A DNA stretch of 64,000 nt, taken from NCBI RefSeq assembly GCF_007997155.1, contig NZ_VORT01000012.1, positions 26,017-90,016 on the forward strand, read 5' to 3'. Of the stretch, positions 35,723-44,873 are shown piece after piece. Made by a program: the position numbers and the translations under genes. The stretch comes from Aequorivita antarctica. Lineage in GTDB: Bacteria; Bacteroidota; Bacteroidia; Flavobacteriales; Flavobacteriaceae. Within the stretch, counting starts at the first letter, position 1. Each line of letters opens with the position of its first letter. The notes beneath the pieces are model-generated. The model saw only the letters and a program-made list of their open reading frames with translations. It was not told the origin of the DNA and searched no databases.

Positions 35723-36487
35723 ATGAAAAAATATATCCTACTTATCTCCTTCCTTTTTATTGCTGCAAACTCCTTTGCACAAGATAATAATACCATAAAG
35801 GGAACTGTGATGAACGATGCGGACGACAAGCTGTTAGAAAATGTAAACATCGTAAACTTGAACCAGGTAAAAGGAACAACTACCAATGAAAAAGGGGAGT
35901 TCTCCATTAAAGCTGTGGTTAATGACACGCTGTTTTTTTCGTACCTAGGTTTTAAATCCATTCGTGTTCGCGTGACCAATGACTGGTTGAAATTTGGCGA
36001 TATAAAAGTAAAAATGACCGAGCTCGGCATCGCTTTGGAAGAAGTAGTGATAAAACCGGTCCAGCTTACAGGTTATGTTGAAATTGACGCGAAATTAATC
36101 CCTATTTACGACAATTACCGTTACCGAATTTCAGGCCTAAACACAGGTTATGAAGGCGGAAGCAACCAACCGGGGGCTGTTAGCAAGGTTTTGAGTTCTA
36201 TTTTCAACCCTGCGGATTTTCTCTATAACGTCTTCGGAAAACGACCGAGACAGATGAAGAAACTCCGCCAAATGAAGGATGATGATGAAATCCGGAACCT
36301 CCTACAAAGTAAGTACGACCGCGAAACCTTAATGGCAGTACTCCAGCTAGAGCGTGCCGATATTGATGAAATATTAAACAAATGCAGCTTTTCCAAAGAC
36401 TTCATCCGCACCGCCAACGATCTACAAATTCTCGATGCCATCAGTGGTTGTTATGAAGAATACAAGGTTTTGAATAGAGATAAGTAA
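35723..36487 (+). CDS. Exported protein with carboxypeptidase-regulatory-like domain
   Basis: Start chosen at 35723 because MKKYILLISFLFIAANSFAQ is a clear signal peptide; an in-frame ATG at 35666 would add 19 residues and overlap the acetyltransferase gene. The product of 254 residues has one carboxypeptidase-D-like regulatory domain (IKGTVMNDADDKLLENVNIV to FFSYLGFKSIRVRV, ~25-110), followed by an unrecognised helical region with KLRQMKDDDEIRNLL. It lacks a TonB-dependent barrel. Probably periplasmic; function unknown. Confidence 0.8.
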   Translation: MKKYILLISFLFIAANSFAQDNNTIKGTVMNDADDKLLENVNIVNLNQVKGTTTNEKGEFSIKAVVNDTLFFSYLGFKSIRVRVTNDWLKFGDIKVKMTELGIALEEVVIKPVQLTGYVEIDAKLIPIYDNYRYRISGLNTGYEGGSNQPGAVSKVLSSIFNPADFLYNVFGKRPRQMKKLRQMKDDDEIRNLLQSKYDRETLMAVLQLERADIDEILNKCSFSKDFIRTANDLQILDAISGCYEEYKVLNRDK

Positions 36488-36538
36488 ATTCTTTTCTATT
36501 TTTTTTAACAACATTCAATTTCATTAAAAGTAATTTTA

Positions 36539-37915
36539 ATGAAAATTGATTCCATGAACCAAATAGTCAATAAACAGCGCAACTTCTTCAACACCCACGC
36601 CACTAAAAACCTACATTTTAGAAGACAACAACTTAAAACGCTCCAAAAAGCTTTACAGCAAAACGAAGCCTTACTGCATGAGGCCATTTACAAAGACTTT
36701 AAAAAGTCAGAGTTCGATAATTATACCACGGAGCTTTCCCTGCTCTACAAAGACATCAAAGAAGCCCGAAGCAATATATTCAATTGGGCGCGTACAAAGC
36801 CGGTCTCCACAGGCATCCTTAATTTCCCCGCTTCCAGTTATATCATTCCGGAACCCTTGGGCGTCTGTTTAGTTATTGGTGCTTGGAACTATCCCTACCA
36901 ACTTTCCTTTGCTCCGGTCATCGCAGCAATAGCAGCAGGAAATACCGTAATTTTAAAGCCTAGCGAATTACCCACACACACGGCGGCCGCTATGGCAAAA
37001 ATTGTAAAAGAGAATTTCGATCCCGCCTTTTTTACTGTCGTTGAGGGTGGGGTGGAAGAAACCCAAGAATTATTAAAGCAGAAATTCGACAAAATATTTT
37101 TCACAGGAAGCACCAAAGTAGGAAAGATTGTTTACAAAGCCGCCGCTGAAAACCTAACTCCAGTAACCCTCGAACTCGGCGGAAAAAGCCCTGCAATTGT
37201 CACTGAAAGTTGCAACCTAAAAGTTTCAGTAAAACGACTTGTTTGGGGAAAATTCCTCAACGCAGGCCAAACCTGTATTGCGCCAGATTATGTATTGGTT
37301 CACAAAAGTATCGAACAGAAATTCCTCGAACAGACCAAAAAGGAAATTATAAGCCAACATTTCGCTTTTGAAAATGACAACTACCTTCAAATAATAAACA
37401 ACACTAATTTTGAGCGCCTCACCAAAATGCTCGATCCGGAAAAAATTTATTACGGAGGTGAAACCAATGCAGAGGCACGCTACATCCAACCCACAATAAT
37501 GCAGAACGTAAATATGGAAGACGCAGTAATGCAGGAAGAAATCTTCGGCCCCATCCTTCCTGTGATTACTTACGAATCTATAGAAGAAGCCATTGCCAAA
37601 GTTAACAGTCTCCCAAAACCATTATCCTGTTATCTCTTTACAAAAAGCAATTCCGTAAAAAAGAAAATTTTAAACGAAATCTCCTTTGGTGGCGGCGCTA
37701 TTAATGAAACCGTGATGCACATCAGTAACTCAAACCTTCCTTTCGGCGGCGTAGGCCATAGTGGCATCGGCAATTACCACGGAGAGGCAGGTTTTAAAAC
37801 GTTCACACATTATAAAAGTTTGATGGATAAGCCTACATGGCTTGATCCATCAATCCGTTACTACCCACATACTCCATTTAGGTTAAAGTTGATGCGGGGG
37901 TTTATGAAGTTTTAA
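36539..37915 (+). CDS. Aldehyde dehydrogenase (class 3-like)
   Basis: A 458-residue NAD(P)-dependent aldehyde dehydrogenase of the short, class 3-like type. It has FTGSTKVGK near residue 182, the glutamate motif LELGGKSPAIV near 205 and the catalytic Cys in NAGQTCIAPDYV near 241, plus EEIFGPILPV near 332. The C-terminal end is hydrophobic or basic. Substrate likely medium-chain fatty or aromatic aldehydes. Starts at 36539 or the ATG at 36554; I use the first. It is convergent with the VCBS gene, with only 16 bases between stops and no hairpin. Confidence 0.9.
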   Translation: MKIDSMNQIVNKQRNFFNTHATKNLHFRRQQLKTLQKALQQNEALLHEAIYKDFKKSEFDNYTTELSLLYKDIKEARSNIFNWARTKPVSTGILNFPASSYIIPEPLGVCLVIGAWNYPYQLSFAPVIAAIAAGNTVILKPSELPTHTAAAMAKIVKENFDPAFFTVVEGGVEETQELLKQKFDKIFFTGSTKVGKIVYKAAAENLTPVTLELGGKSPAIVTESCNLKVSVKRLVWGKFLNAGQTCIAPDYVLVHKSIEQKFLEQTKKEIISQHFAFENDNYLQIINNTNFERLTKMLDPEKIYYGGETNAEARYIQPTIMQNVNMEDAVMQEEIFGPILPVITYESIEEAIAKVNSLPKPLSCYLFTKSNSVKKKILNEISFGGGAINETVMHISNSNLPFGGVGHSGIGNYHGEAGFKTFTHYKSLMDKPTWLDPSIRYYPHTPFRLKLMRGFMKF

Positions 37916-37931
37916 GAATATTAATTGGAAA

Positions 37932-39296
37932 TTATTCTTTAATAATTTTTTGAACAAAATCCCCGCTCTCGGTTGCTATCCTAAAAAAATACATCCCGTT
38001 TTGAAAATTTGAAATATCAACTTCCTGAATATTCCCACTCTGTTGAAATACATTTTTATCCAAAATATCAAAAACGGCAACACTTACAATAGCTTCAGTT
38101 TTTGACTCTATAAAGATTAATCCGCTTGTTGGATTTGGATAGATTTTTACAGTATTTAATTGGTTTTCCTCAATCCCTATAATGGTATAGTTTTCATACC
38201 AAGCAATTTTATCGTCGTTCTGTGAGGATGAAATAACGTCCATATCGCCATCATTGTCAATATCTGCGGCAATTACGGAGCGTGAAAATTGAACCTCAGT
38301 ACTAATAATGTTTTTAGAACCAAAAGAGCCTTGTCCATCTAAATTCTCAAACCATACCACTTCACCATCAAAAGCTCCTCCTCCAGTTGCAAGTATATCA
38401 TTATCGCTATCATTGTCTAAATCTGTGGAATAAATGGAGTGAGCGCCTAGTAAATTGTCGATAATAATATTTTCGTTTCCAAAATTGCCAAGACCGTCCA
38501 AATTTTCATACCAAGCTACTTTATCCGCTCCACCCGTTGCTGCAATTACATCTATATCGCCATCACCATCTATATCTATTGTGAAAATTGGTTCTACTGA
38601 TAGACCATTTGTAGTTATTGTTTGTTGAGGCCCAAAACTACCCAAACCGTCTAGATTTTCATACCAAGCAACTGTAACAGATCCAGATGTTGAACCAACT
38701 ACATCCATATCACCATCACCATCAATATCGGCAGTTGCAATAGAGCGGGCATTGGGGGCGAAAGCATTGATAACTCTTGTGGGGCCAAAGTTTCCATTGC
38801 CATCTGTATTTTCATACCATGCTATACCACTATTGTCAGAACCTGATAATACATCTTTGTCCCCATCCCCATCGATATCCGCAGCTATTACTCTATAAGC
38901 CCCATCTGCGATATTTGAAATGATTTTTGCAGCACTGAAGGAGCCCAAACCGTCCAAGTTTTCATACCAAACTACCATGTCATAAAAATAAGAGACCGCA
39001 AGAACATCCATATCACCATCTCCATCAAGGTCGGCAGCGTGCACGTGTATCGCGTCGCCCAAGGCGGCAATTATGTTTTGAACGCCAAAATTCCCAATTC
39101 CATCCAAGTTTTTATACCAGGTAAGATTTTCGCCAAATTTATTCGCAGAAAGAATGTCTATGTTCCCATCTCCATCCACGTCTGCGGCACAAATAATTCG
39201 CGAACCATCGGCCTCTGTGGAAATGATACGTTGCGCCCCAAATTGTGAATATCCATTAAAGTAAATGAATAGGAATATGTATAATAGATATTTCAT
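37932..39296 (-). CDS. Secreted VCBS/FG-GAP repeat protein with T9SS sorting domain
   Basis: A 454-residue exported protein. Signal peptide MKYLLYIFLFIYFNGYSQ, then seven tandem repeats of about 49 residues, each with a calcium-type loop such as DVDGDGNID or DIDGDGDMD and a closing WYENLDGLG, as in seven-bladed VCBS/FG-GAP propellers. The end is a type A sorting domain (VKIYPNPTSGLIFI to FVQKIIKE). A paralog with 14 repeats is at 49954-52407. Probable surface binding or adhesion. Seven blades would close one propeller. Confidence 0.9.
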   Translation of the reverse strand: MKYLLYIFLFIYFNGYSQFGAQRIISTEADGSRIICAADVDGDGNIDILSANKFGENLTWYKNLDGIGNFGVQNIIAALGDAIHVHAADLDGDGDMDVLAVSYFYDMVVWYENLDGLGSFSAAKIISNIADGAYRVIAADIDGDGDKDVLSGSDNSGIAWYENTDGNGNFGPTRVINAFAPNARSIATADIDGDGDMDVVGSTSGSVTVAWYENLDGLGSFGPQQTITTNGLSVEPIFTIDIDGDGDIDVIAATGGADKVAWYENLDGLGNFGNENIIIDNLLGAHSIYSTDLDNDSDNDILATGGGAFDGEVVWFENLDGQGSFGSKNIISTEVQFSRSVIAADIDNDGDMDVISSSQNDDKIAWYENYTIIGIEENQLNTVKIYPNPTSGLIFIESKTEAIVSVAVFDILDKNVFQQSGNIQEVDISNFQNGMYFFRIATESGDFVQKIIKE

Positions 39297-39434
39297 TTAC
39301 TAAATATATAAAATATTGATTGCTGTGAGATGTTAGTTCTAATTATTTCGACTGTTAACCCATTTATTTCACTAATGAAAGCTCTTTGAATCGTATCCAT
39401 GTTAAAATTTCAACACTACACTAAAATATGTCGG

Positions 39435-39476
39435 GTACTGAAAACTGAGACCCTACAACTGAGAACCACCCCAACT
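39435..39476. repeat. Degenerate heptamer stretch upstream of the transaldolase-like gene
   Basis: GTACTGA, AAACTGA, GACCCTA, CAACTGA, GAACCAC, CCCAACT: six heptads in register with ACTGA words 7 or 14 apart. It lies in the 258-base gap between divergent genes. Confidence 0.55.
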
Positions 39477-39521
39477 TATCAATCTTTATAAACAACCCTA
39501 TTCAAACAGCCTTTTCTTCGC

Positions 39522-39529
39522 TATTTTTG
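39522..39529 (+). promoter_or_regulatory. -7 element for the transaldolase-like gene
   Basis: TATTTTTG, 25 bases before the ATG at 39555. No TTG at the expected -33 position. Confidence 0.45.
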
Positions 39530-39554
39530 TAATACTTAATCTGAAATAGTAATT

Positions 39555-40208
39555 ATGAAATTCTTTATCGATACCGCAAACCTTGACCAAATCCGCGAAG
39601 CCCAAGACCTAGGCGTACTTGATGGCGTTACCACTAATCCATCCTTGATGGCAAAGGAAGGCATCACTGGCCGCAATAATATTTTGAAACATTACGTAGA
39701 CATCTGCAATATTGTAGATGGCGATGTATCCGCAGAGGTAATTGCAACCGATTTTGAAGGAATGGTAAAAGAAGGTGAGGAGTTAGCAGAACTTCACCCA
39801 CAAATTGTGGTAAAAGTGCCAATGATAAAAGAAGGTATAAAAGCAATTAAATATTTCACAGATCACGGTATTCGCACCAATTGCACACTGGTTTTCTCAG
39901 CAGGGCAGGCATTGCTTGCTGCAAAAGCTGGAGCAACTTACGTTTCACCATTTATAGGAAGATTGGACGATATATCAACAGATGGACTGGAGCTGATTGC
40001 GGATATTCGCTTGATTTATGACAATTACGGCTTTGAAACAAAAATTCTTGCAGCCTCCATTCGTCACACTATGCACGTTATTAACTGTGCAAAAATAGGT
40101 GCTGACGTTATGACTGGACCACTTTCATCAATTGAAGGTTTGCTGAAACATCCATTGACAGATAGTGGGTTGAAACAATTTTTGGAAGATTACAAAAAGG
40201 GAAACTGA
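39555..40208 (+). CDS. fsa: Fructose-6-phosphate aldolase / short transaldolase
   Basis: A 217-residue TIM-barrel aldolase of the TalC/FSA (transaldolase subfamily 3B) type. Schiff-base Lys in IVVKVPM near 87, preceded by [10 protein letters not shown] at the start and [13 protein letters not shown] near 25; [11 protein letters not shown] near 133 carries phosphate contacts. Whether it acts as a transaldolase in the pentose-phosphate pathway or as fructose-6-phosphate aldolase cannot be told from sequence. Length fits the short forms. Confidence 0.9.
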   Translation: MKFFIDTANLDQIREAQDLGVLDGVTTNPSLMAKEGITGRNNILKHYVDICNIVDGDVSAEVIATDFEGMVKEGEELAELHPQIVVKVPMIKEGIKAIKYFTDHGIRTNCTLVFSAGQALLAAKAGATYVSPFIGRLDDISTDGLELIADIRLIYDNYGFETKILAASIRHTMHVINCAKIGADVMTGPLSSIEGLLKHPLTDSGLKQFLEDYKKGN

Positions 40209-40215
40209 GTTTAAT

Positions 40216-40240
40216 TTCTCCTCGAGCGCAGTCGAGAGGT
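40216..40240. repeat. Dispersed repeat after the transaldolase gene
   Basis: Core GAGCGCAGTCGA at 40224-40235, flanked by CCTC/GAGG arms, so it can form a hairpin CTCGA-GCGCAG-TCGAG between the two convergent genes. There is no other terminator-like structure here. Confidence 0.7.
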
Positions 40241-40284
40241 CAATAGTTCTCGACAACAATCGAACAGACAAGTTATAAATTTGG

Positions 40285-41685
40285 TTATTTATTCAAAAAA
40301 CCAAGTAGTAGTTCTTCAAAATTAGTGTTGAACATATTGGTTTTTCCTTCAAGGATAAGTCCGTTTTTATCAACAATGATAACCTTGTTCATAGCGTTTA
40401 AAACAAGTTTCTTCTCCGCATCAGTAAAATTTTCGAGTTGAAATTCGGTATCGGGATTATACTTTGATTTCTTTACCGTTTCACGCCATTTTTTAAAGTG
40501 CGTATCAGTATTTACGGCTATAAAATCATATTCTGGATATTTAGATTTTAGCTCTGCTGCACGATTGTGAATGTTTTTATATAGCGCCACGGATTGTCCA
40601 GACCAAAAATAAACTACAGTTGGCGCTTTGATAACGCTCTGAATGTCTTTTACAACATTGTCTGTATTAACCAATGCCACATTTGGAATTGTATTGCCGG
40701 CAGTAAGTTTTACTGTGGCATCAAAAACTTTGCGCACATCCTCAAGATTCTTTTTATCAGTATTCATTTTTGAATAAGCCTCAAAAAACTTTGTTTCTTC
40801 CTCAGCATTTTTGGCATTTAGCAAATACCACATGGCGCTAAAGCGTAGCAAACTGTTCTTGAGGGAATCTGACGTAACGATGCTATCGATCAACCCGATC
40901 TTTCGGTAGTTGTATTCAAATGAGTTTCGGTCAATCGGTGTTTTATTAGCATATTCAGTACAGACCATGTTTTCAAAATACCGGTTCATAAAACGGTAGT
41001 AGGGATAATAATTTTTGAGCTCGTTCTGATCAAAATCTATTTTCTTTCTGTAATCAAAATAATGTTTGTCGAATTTTTCAGGATTTCTCCTGTTGGCTGC
41101 CCCATACATTTCTTTCTTTGAATAGTAATCGTAATTAATATTTGCCAGTGCAACATTTTTAAAACCTTCGGCGGCATCATTGTTATTGATATACTCCTCG
41201 TATTTGTTGATTTTTAATTTTTTTAGGGAATCAATTTTATGATCAAAATCAGTGGATGATAATGAATACCATTTCGGCAAATTCTGGTTCTCGGCTTCGT
41301 TCTGTAAATAGAGATCAATCAATAGATTGTTTTTATCGCCACCTCTTCCGGAATAGGCAAGAGATTCGTCAAAATCAATTGTATTTATGTGTATCAGTAA
41401 ACTATCGCCAGGTTCAATGAAGAAAACTTGGGACTCTCCGTGTTTGAGGAAATAAAGCCCGGCTTTTATTTTTTCGGTTTTATATTGAAAAAAGTTGTTA
41501 TCATCCAGTTTTACCGTGTCCAATATTTGGTTTCCTTTGGAAAAAATGATGTATTCTAGTGTTGGGTTAACTATTTGGCCACTTATCCAAGTTGTTTGTA
41601 CAGCCTTTTCTTCCTTGTTATTACAAGAAAATATGGTTGAAAAAAATAAAAGTAGAAGTATTTTTCTTATCAATCGGATAATCAT
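40285..41685 (-). CDS. Thioredoxin-fold lipoprotein lacking the CxxC motif
   Basis: A 466-residue protein with a lipoprotein signal (Cys21 in STIFSCNNK), an N-terminal DUF4369-like region (~35-110), a middle helical part, and a C-terminal TlpA/AhpC-like fold (~330-464). At the usual active site the sequence is VVYFWSGQSVALYK, so the two catalytic cysteines of WCxxC are replaced by S362 and S365 (SGQS). This version cannot do dithiol redox chemistry at that site. It has an envelope location, and a structural or binding role is likely. Confidence 0.85.
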   Translation of the reverse strand: MIIRLIRKILLLLFFSTIFSCNNKEEKAVQTTWISGQIVNPTLEYIIFSKGNQILDTVKLDDNNFFQYKTEKIKAGLYFLKHGESQVFFIEPGDSLLIHINTIDFDESLAYSGRGGDKNNLLIDLYLQNEAENQNLPKWYSLSSTDFDHKIDSLKKLKINKYEEYINNNDAAEGFKNVALANINYDYYSKKEMYGAANRRNPEKFDKHYFDYRKKIDFDQNELKNYYPYYRFMNRYFENMVCTEYANKTPIDRNSFEYNYRKIGLIDSIVTSDSLKNSLLRFSAMWYLLNAKNAEEETKFFEAYSKMNTDKKNLEDVRKVFDATVKLTAGNTIPNVALVNTDNVVKDIQSVIKAPTVVYFWSGQSVALYKNIHNRAAELKSKYPEYDFIAVNTDTHFKKWRETVKKSKYNPDTEFQLENFTDAEKKLVLNAMNKVIIVDKNGLILEGKTNMFNTNFEELLLGFLNK

Positions 41686-41698
41686 TTAAGTTAACAGA

Positions 41699-41706
41699 CA
41701 AATGTA
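41699..41706 (-). promoter_or_regulatory. -7 element for the thioredoxin-fold lipoprotein
   Basis: Read on the minus strand, TACATTTG (TAnnTTTG), 14 bases upstream of its ATG. No clear -33 TTG. Confidence 0.45.
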
Positions 41707-41790
41707 ACCGAGTCATTAACTGTATTTTGTTAAATCATGGTTAAAAGGATTTTTAAAACGTTAATATTTTCGGCTTATCGCTTAAATGGC

Positions 41791-41798
41791 TACTTTTG
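41791..41798 (+). promoter_or_regulatory. -7 element of the ABC-F gene
   Basis: TACTTTTG, 19 bases before the ATG at 41817, with the typical GCGCAAAA context. Confidence 0.5.
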
Positions 41799-41816
41799 CG
41801 CAAAATCTAAAAATTT

Positions 41817-43442
41817 ATGCTTTCAGTTTCAAACCTTTCGGTTCAGTTTGGTAAACGCGTGTTGTTCGACGAGGTGAGCACACAGTTTCACACAGGCAAT
41901 ATATACGGTATCATCGGGGCCAATGGCGCAGGAAAATCTACTCTTTTAAAAATTATTTCTGGCAAACAGGATCCTACTTCCGGACACGTGCATCTAGAAA
42001 AAGGAAAACGGATGTCTGTTTTCGAACAGAACCACAATGCCTATGATGATTTTATGGTGCTTGAAACAGTGGTTCGGGGAAATAAGGAACTATTCGCCAT
42101 AAAAACACAGATTGACAAGCTATACGAGGATTATACCGACGATAATGCCGAAAAAATTGGCGAGCTTCAAGTTACATTTGAAGAAATGAACGGTTGGAAT
42201 GCTGATAGCGATGCAGCCTCAATGCTTTCAAACCTTGGTATTGATGCAAGCCTCCATTTTACGTTGATGAAGGATTTAGACGGAAAACAAAAAGTTCGTG
42301 TGCTTTTGGCGCAAGCGCTTTTTGGAAACCCAGACGTGTTGATCATGGATGAGCCCACCAACGATTTGGATTATGAAACCATTAATTGGTTGGAGAACTT
42401 TTTGGCAAATTATGACAATTGCGTAATTGTAGTTTCTCACGACCGTCACTTTTTAGATTCAGTATGTACCCACATCAGTGATATTGACTTCGGAAAAATA
42501 AATCATTATAGCGGTAACTATACTTTTTGGTATGAAAGTAGCCAATTAGCAGCTCGTCAAAGGGCTCAGCAAAACAAAAAGGCTGATGAAAAACGCAAGG
42601 AGCTTCAGGAATTTATTATGCGCTTTAGTGCAAACGTGGCAAAGAGCAAGCAGGCAACTTCGCGAAAAAAGATGCTTGAAAAACTAAATGTTGAAGAAAT
42701 TAAACCATCCAGTCGTCGCTATCCAGCTATTATTTTTGAACGTGAACGCGAGGCAGGTGATCAAATTTTGACAGTTGAAAACCTTTCTGCTTCTATTGAT
42801 GGTGAAGTTATTTTTAAGAATGTAGATATCAATTTGGCGAAGGGTGATAAAGTGGTTATTTATTCCAGAGATTCTCGTGCGCCCACTACTTTTTATGAAA
42901 TATTAAATGGGCACGTAAAACCAGACACTGGTTCTTTCCAATGGGGAATTACTACAAACCAAAGCTATTTGCCGCTTGACAATGAAGAATTTTTCAAAAA
43001 TAATTTATCGTTGGTAGATTGGTTGCGACAGTATGCCAAAACTGAAGAAGAGCGCGAAGAAGTTTTCCTTCGTGGTTTCCTTGGGAAAATGCTTTTCAGT
43101 GGCGAGGAAGCTTTAAAGAAAAGCAGTGTACTTTCTGGAGGAGAAAAAGTGCGTTGTATGCTAAGCCGTATGATGATGCTTCGTGCAAACGTGCTGATGC
43201 TTGACGAACCCACAAACCATTTGGATTTGGAATCAATTACTGCCTTTAACAATTCTCTGAAAAACTTCAAAGGAACGGTATTGTTGACCACCCATGATCA
43301 CGAATTTGCCCAAACTGTGGCAACGCGTATTATTGAGTTAACTCCCAACGGAGCAATAGATCGTTACATGACTTTTGATGAGTATATGAGCGATAAGAAA
43401 ATAAAGGAACTGCGTGATAAAATGTACGCAGTAGAAGCATAA
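41817..43442 (+). CDS. ABC-F protein (YbiT-like) with one degenerate ATP site
   Basis: A 541-residue tandem ABC protein without membrane segments. The first domain has a good Walker A (IIGANGAGKSTLLK, near 32) and Walker B (LIMDEPTNDLD near 178), but its signature is degenerate (DLDGKQKVRVLL instead of LSGGQ). The second domain has a good signature (LSGGEKVRCML near 440) and Walker B (LMLDEPTNHLD near 461), but no Walker A: at that point it reads VVIYSRDSRAPTTFYE. So only the composite site made by Walker A1 and signature 2 can be canonical. ABC-F family; ribosome-linked function is inferred. Confidence 0.87.
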   Translation: MLSVSNLSVQFGKRVLFDEVSTQFHTGNIYGIIGANGAGKSTLLKIISGKQDPTSGHVHLEKGKRMSVFEQNHNAYDDFMVLETVVRGNKELFAIKTQIDKLYEDYTDDNAEKIGELQVTFEEMNGWNADSDAASMLSNLGIDASLHFTLMKDLDGKQKVRVLLAQALFGNPDVLIMDEPTNDLDYETINWLENFLANYDNCVIVVSHDRHFLDSVCTHISDIDFGKINHYSGNYTFWYESSQLAARQRAQQNKKADEKRKELQEFIMRFSANVAKSKQATSRKKMLEKLNVEEIKPSSRRYPAIIFEREREAGDQILTVENLSASIDGEVIFKNVDINLAKGDKVVIYSRDSRAPTTFYEILNGHVKPDTGSFQWGITTNQSYLPLDNEEFFKNNLSLVDWLRQYAKTEEEREEVFLRGFLGKMLFSGEEALKKSSVLSGGEKVRCMLSRMMMLRANVLMLDEPTNHLDLESITAFNNSLKNFKGTVLLTTHDHEFAQTVATRIIELTPNGAIDRYMTFDEYMSDKKIKELRDKMYAVEA

Positions 43443-43445
43443 AAA

Positions 43446-43478
43446 AAATAGGCGATCAAGTTTATTGGTCGCCTATTT
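43446..43478. terminator. Bidirectional terminator between the ABC-F gene and DUF2007
   Basis: 13-bp stem with one wobble (arms 43446-43458 and 43466-43478), loop AGTTTAT. It contains the stop codon of the DUF2007 gene. Confidence 0.8.
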
Positions 43479-43695
43479 CTTTTAAAAATTCATCAATTAT
43501 AGGTTGTGCTTTTTGTGTTTCATCTTTTCTGATGAAAACCATCGTTTGATTTGCAATACTCATCGTGAAACCTGCTCGTAAGCTGCTATCGTGATCGTTC
43601 CTTTCTATTGGGCTTATACCAATATCATTCAGTCGAGCAATCAAACCTTTTGCAATTAAAGTGGGCCCAGTATAAATTCTTGTTGTTTCAGACAT
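43462..43695 (-). CDS. DUF2007 domain protein
   Basis: A 77-residue protein with the DUF2007 fold (TRIYTGPTLIAKGLIARLND near residue 4), homologous to its neighbour at 43702. Both share (V/T)RIYTG at the start and a similar C-terminal IIDEFLKEI. DUF2007 proteins are small, possibly signal-related, of unknown function. The 6-base gap to its neighbour suggests one transcript. Confidence 0.85.
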   Translation of the reverse strand: MSETTRIYTGPTLIAKGLIARLNDIGISPIERNDHDSSLRAGFTMSIANQTMVFIRKDETQKAQPIIDEFLKEIGDQ

Positions 43696-43701
43696 TTATT
43701 C

Positions 43702-43941
43702 TTATTCTATTTCTTTTAAAAAAGCATCTACAATAGGTTGGGCAATGGCAAGTTCGTCTTTGCGCACAAATACACGAACTTGATCGTCAAACTTACTTCC
43801 GGAGCCAAACATAACCCCGCTTTGTTCATCATCTCGAAGTATTGGAGTAATATTAACTTCTTTTAATCTCCCTACAAGCGCTTCCGCCATAATATCTGAA
43901 CCTGTGTATATACGAACTGTTTTTTCTGTGTTTTCTGACAT
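43702..43941 (-). CDS. DUF2007 domain protein (paralog)
   Basis: A 79-residue paralog of the adjacent gene, with VRIYTGSDIMAEALVGRLKE near residue 9 and VDAFLKEIE at its end. The two proteins form a tandem duplication. No promoter is obvious upstream. Confidence 0.85.
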   Translation of the reverse strand: MSENTEKTVRIYTGSDIMAEALVGRLKEVNITPILRDDEQSGVMFGSGSKFDDQVRVFVRKDELAIAQPIVDAFLKEIE

Positions 43942-43998
43942 TTTTTATAGTATTAGTTTATAATGTAATAGTACTATTAATTTTATTGGCTACTTTAA

Positions 43999-44715
43999 TT
44001 ATGCATTGTAATATTTACTGTTCCAAATGGCTCCATTAAAATTTTTCCCTCTCGCAAAGCCATAATACAAAACAATCCCGGCAACCATTTTAAAAATAAA
44101 GAGGAAAAGCAAAATTTCCTCCTGCATTCCGCCTGACTTGGTAAACCAGCTCATCGGTATGATTGCGGTCAGCAAAATACTTAAAACGAAAACAGTAAAA
44201 ACCAAATTTTCAAAATTTTTATAGGGCCACATCAGTAATTTTCTGAAAGGGTGCAAATCATTGCCCCATTTGTGAATTAAGTAAAAATAGTCATTGCCCA
44301 TAGGGGCGAAGAGCAATGGGTCATCAGCATTTTCGAGTTTTAAAAGCTTGGCAGGGGCAACAATTTTGAAGTTTTTTAAAGTAATTTGATGTTTCTTTTC
44401 AAGACTTCGTATTTCTGAAATGGCTTCTTCGGGGAAACCTCCTTTAAAATAATGGGAATCTAAAAAGCGGAGCCGGTAGGTTATGCAAAGTTTCTTAATA
44501 TCTTCAATATGAAAAATGTGTTCGGCATTGAGCAAATCAAAATTGAAATGATTTTCAGTCTCGCTGGATGCTTCGGTTAAACTGAAAATAATTTCATCGC
44601 GCTGTTTTTTGTTTTCTGAAAATATACGCAGCACTTCGTTCATAATAGACTGCTCGTCAATGCGTTTGAAGCGGTAATTTAGCAGTTGTTTTTCAAGGTT
44701 GGTTCGAGAAAACAT
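43999..44715 (-). CDS. Hypothetical membrane protein
   Basis: A 238-residue protein with a soluble N-terminal ~160 residues and two hydrophobic helices at about 174-191 (LVFTVFVLSILLTAIIP) and 201-221 (EILLFLFIFKMVAGIVLYYG). Ends with NGAIWNSKYYNA, a short conserved-looking tail. I recognise no domain. It lies upstream of the DUF2007 pair on the same strand with a gap of 57 bases. Confidence 0.7.
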   Translation of the reverse strand: MFSRTNLEKQLLNYRFKRIDEQSIMNEVLRIFSENKKQRDEIIFSLTEASSETENHFNFDLLNAEHIFHIEDIKKLCITYRLRFLDSHYFKGGFPEEAISEIRSLEKKHQITLKNFKIVAPAKLLKLENADDPLLFAPMGNDYFYLIHKWGNDLHPFRKLLMWPYKNFENLVFTVFVLSILLTAIIPMSWFTKSGGMQEEILLFLFIFKMVAGIVLYYGFARGKNFNGAIWNSKYYNA

Positions 44716-44873
44716 AGAGGTGTTTTTTTTATAAATAAATTTACACAGTAGAATTCATCAAAACAACTATTTAACACAGTTTCAAGAAAAATTTCTAATA
44801 AAGCCAAGGCTTTTCCGTTTGAAGGATAATTGGTGTTGTATTTGTTATATTTACAACATTAAAAAATATTTTT

